Origin: CAIWHR01 sp963726775
Lineage (GTDB): Bacteria > Pseudomonadota > Gammaproteobacteria > Burkholderiales > Casimicrobiaceae
Direction: 5' to 3'
Assembly: GCA_963726775.1 (NCBI GenBank)
Contig: CAVSDL010000001.1
Location: 62,001-126,000, forward strand
DNA: 64,000 bases
Shown here: positions 62,388 through 64,000 of the stretch, one piece after another
How positions within the stretch are numbered: position 1 is the first letter of the stretch
Layout: every line of letters starts with the position of its first letter
The notes under the pieces: generated by a model
What the model saw: the letters and a program-made list of their open reading frames with translations, nothing else
Databases searched by the model: none
What the model was told of the DNA's origin: nothing
Translations under genes and position numbers: made by a program

Positions 62388-62777
62388 TCACGGCGCGAGC
62401 CGCTGCCGAGTTCGGTGGCGCTCTCGCCGACTTGCGACGACTCCGGCGACCACAGCCGCCCCCGTCCAGGCGGCCGTTGCGGTCGGGTCGGTCGCCCTCA
62501 TCAAGTGAATGCCGTCGGCGAGCAGCGAAACGCTTGCAGGCCCGTCCCACACGACGCCGTTGCGGCGCGCCACATGCGTGGGGACCGCGAAGTGAATATC
62601 GGCGCGCTCGCCGGAAATGACGCGCAACGCGACCGCGGTCGATTCGCCCAGCTCGCCACAGCGCACGATCGAGCCGACGACCGGATTCTCGTGCTCGCCG
62701 CGCGACGGCCGATCGCGCCGGTGCAGCACGATATGCGACGGCGGCACGCTCCACGCGAACGATGCCGGCGTCGAAAC
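62388..62777 (-). pseudogene. TOBE-domain remnant of an ABC-type ATPase
   Basis: The minus-strand frame after the dksA-like stop reads STPASFAWSVPPSHIVLHRR, DRPSRGEHENPVVGSIVRCG, ELGESTAVALRVISGERADI and HFAVPTHVARRNGV, then VSLLADGIHLM, the type of C-terminal TOBE domain seen on molybdate- or spermidine-type ABC ATPases. No ATG or ATPase part exists; only GTG 62747 could serve. Probably the 3' remnant of a deleted transporter gene. Confidence 0.4.
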
Positions 62778-62788
62778 GCGGGACGCAG

Positions 62789-63184
62789 CTACAACGTCGG
62801 CGTCGCCCGGTGCACGTACGTTCTCTCGCGCAGGCTCTGGCAGTCGACGCACCGTTTCGCCGTCGGGAACGCGGCGAGGCGCGCGGGTTCGATGTCTTCG
62901 TCGCAATCGACGCAGCGACCGTAGCGGCGCCTCGCCATCCGCAGCAGCGCGGCGTCGATGTCGCGGACCGCTTCGACGTGCCGTTGCACGATCACGTGTT
63001 CGAGATCGGTGACCATCGTCGCGACGGACTGGTCGCCAGCATCGGGCGCCTCGCCCGCGAGCTCGCCTATCGGATGCTCGCCCCAGCGAACCAGCTCGTC
63101 ATGCGTGTCCGCGATAAGCCGCGTCCGCTCCACGACCAGCTTGCGCTTCAGGTCGTGCATTTGATGCGGAGTCGGTTTCGTCAT
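62789..63184 (-). CDS. DksA/TraR-type zinc-finger protein
   Basis: 131 residues. A helical, charged N-terminus (MTKPTPHQMHDLKRKLVVER) is followed by the C4 zinc finger: GRCVDCDEDIEPARLAAFPT and AKRCVDCQSLRER. DksA-like proteins bind RNA polymerase; this one is shorter and its coiled-coil tip residues cannot be judged. ATG 63184 is used. Alone in its unit; the TOBE remnant follows. Confidence 0.82.
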   Translation of the reverse strand: MTKPTPHQMHDLKRKLVVERTRLIADTHDELVRWGEHPIGELAGEAPDAGDQSVATMVTDLEHVIVQRHVEAVRDIDAALLRMARRRYGRCVDCDEDIEPARLAAFPTAKRCVDCQSLRERTYVHRATPTL

Positions 63185-63421
63185 CGGCAGATCCGCAGGC
63201 AAAAGCACCGCGACCGCATTCGGCCGCGCCGCTTCCCACGCAGCGTAGCTTCCCCGGCGCCGCATCCGTTGACGCAGATCAAACCCCGCGCTGCGAAAGC
63301 CTGACTCCGTCGAGCATCGCAGCGCGGCGACGCGCGAAAATGATGCCGGACACGACCGCGAGCGGAAGGACGCCGCTGCAGCGCCTCGCGTCGGGCACAT
63401 TCCCGCTCCGGACGACCGACG

Positions 63422-64000
63422 ATGGCAATGGACACCCACGATGCCGACGACACTCAGGCACGCCTCGTCGCCATGCTCCGCACTTCCGCCATGTTCGGAG
63501 GCGATGTCCCGCGCACGGAGCTTCTCGAAACCCACATCTCCCGCGTGCTGCTGACCGGAACGCACGCGTACAAGATCAAGAAGCCGGTCGATCTCGGGTT
63601 CGTCGATTTCACGACGCTCGAGGCGCGCCGCCGGTATTGCGAGGCGGAATTGCGCCTGAACCGGCGGCTTGCACCCGCGCTCTATCTCGGCGTGGTCGCC
63701 ATCACCGGCACGCCGGAACACCCGGTCATCGGCGATGACGGACCGGTCCTCGAATACGCGGTGAAGATGCGTGAATTCCCGCAGGACGCGCTGGCGAGCC
63801 GCGAACTCGCGCGCGGTCGTCTCACCATGGCGCATATCGACGAGCTCGCGACAAAGATCGCCGCATTTCATGCTCGCATCGACGTCGCCAGCGCCGACGG
63901 CCCCTTTGCCGGATCCGCGGAGATCCTGGGCGCCGCGCTGGACAATTTCGCGCAGATACGGGCGCTGATGGAAAACGCGGAACAAACGACCGCCCTGGAC
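63422..64000 (+). CDS. kinase-like/AAA ATPase fusion protein (3' partial)
   Basis: Open frame from ATG 63422 (or 63428) to the window end. The N-terminus is TELLETHISRVLLTGTHAYK and IKKPVDLGFVDFTTLEARRR, then YCEAELRLNRRLAPALYLGV and VLEYAVKMREFPQDALASR, the start of proteins that join an aminoglycoside-phosphotransferase-like kinase domain to a C-terminal P-loop ATPase. The P-loop part would be beyond the window. Function of the family is unknown. Confidence 0.8.
   Translation, partial: MAMDTHDADDTQARLVAMLRTSAMFGGDVPRTELLETHISRVLLTGTHAYKIKKPVDLGFVDFTTLEARRRYCEAELRLNRRLAPALYLGVVAITGTPEHPVIGDDGPVLEYAVKMREFPQDALASRELARGRLTMAHIDELATKIAAFHARIDVASADGPFAGSAEILGAALDNFAQIRALMENAEQTTALD

Noticed and set aside
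1..64000. CRISPR arrays, tRNA and rRNA genes
   Set aside because: No regularly spaced direct repeats and no cloverleaf-like or conserved ribosomal segments were noticed by eye; a tRNA scan would be decisive.

Overview
The window reads as a high-GC betaproteobacterial chromosome. Support for this comes from the EarP/EF-P pair with Arg32, a RegB/RegA redox two-component system, dense co-directional operons with ATGA/GTGA overlaps, and a hup/hya/hyp hydrogenase cluster of the Ralstonia/Rubrivivax kind. No tRNA, rRNA or CRISPR array was seen. Several conserved genes carry single-base frame breaks, most of them next to CGCGC-rich tracts, so sequence error is as likely as real gene decay.

Region 1 (1-10.7 kb, + strand) is a purine catabolism and uptake cluster: xanthine dehydrogenase large subunit (cut by the window start), XdhC, a BMP-type purine/nucleoside ABC importer (ATPase, two permeases, binding protein), a PuuD-like urate oxidase with a cytochrome c tail, and guanine deaminase. 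An 8-oxoguanine deaminase at 16.7 kb continues the theme.

Region 2 (10.8-16.7 kb) is an accessory island sitting between the two deaminases. It holds an XRE regulator / ORF6N / nucleoside-deoxyribosyltransferase-like operon whose third gene is frameshifted, a 5'-truncated rhs gene, two displaced rhs tails, two small membrane proteins and an IS200/RAYT-type transposase bounded by 17-bp inverted repeats.

Region 3 (16.7-32.1 kb) is mostly housekeeping: thioredoxin-like protein, NfeD and slipin, EamA permease, Ada, a TAXI-TRAP transporter with its DUF1850 partner, CDF cation transporter, DsbA/FrnE-like oxidoreductase, earP, efp and an alpha/beta hydrolase.

Region 4 (32.3-62.3 kb) is a respiratory electron-transfer block. 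It contains an 11-heme membrane-anchored cytochrome, a cytochrome b and an 8-heme NapC-like cytochrome; the convergent RegA/RegB system; two tandem monoheme cytochromes; and, on the minus strand, a near-complete oxygen-tolerant group 1d-type [NiFe] hydrogenase operon running from hyaA at 55.6 kb down to hypX at 39.0 kb. At 58.7-61.9 kb lies an MtrA/MtrB (DmsE/PioB/MtoAB-like) decaheme-porin pair. FNR/ANR-like palindromes precede the hydrogenase, the 11-heme cytochrome and the porin-cytochrome locus. The inferred picture is hydrogen oxidation and quinol-linked electron exchange across the outer membrane under low-oxygen control.

Between these sit ubiA/menA-like, ratA, a cyclic-nucleotide-binding-domain protein and a SnoaL-like protein. 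The right end has a TOBE-domain remnant, a DksA/TraR-like zinc-finger protein and the start of a kinase/ATPase fusion that runs off the window.
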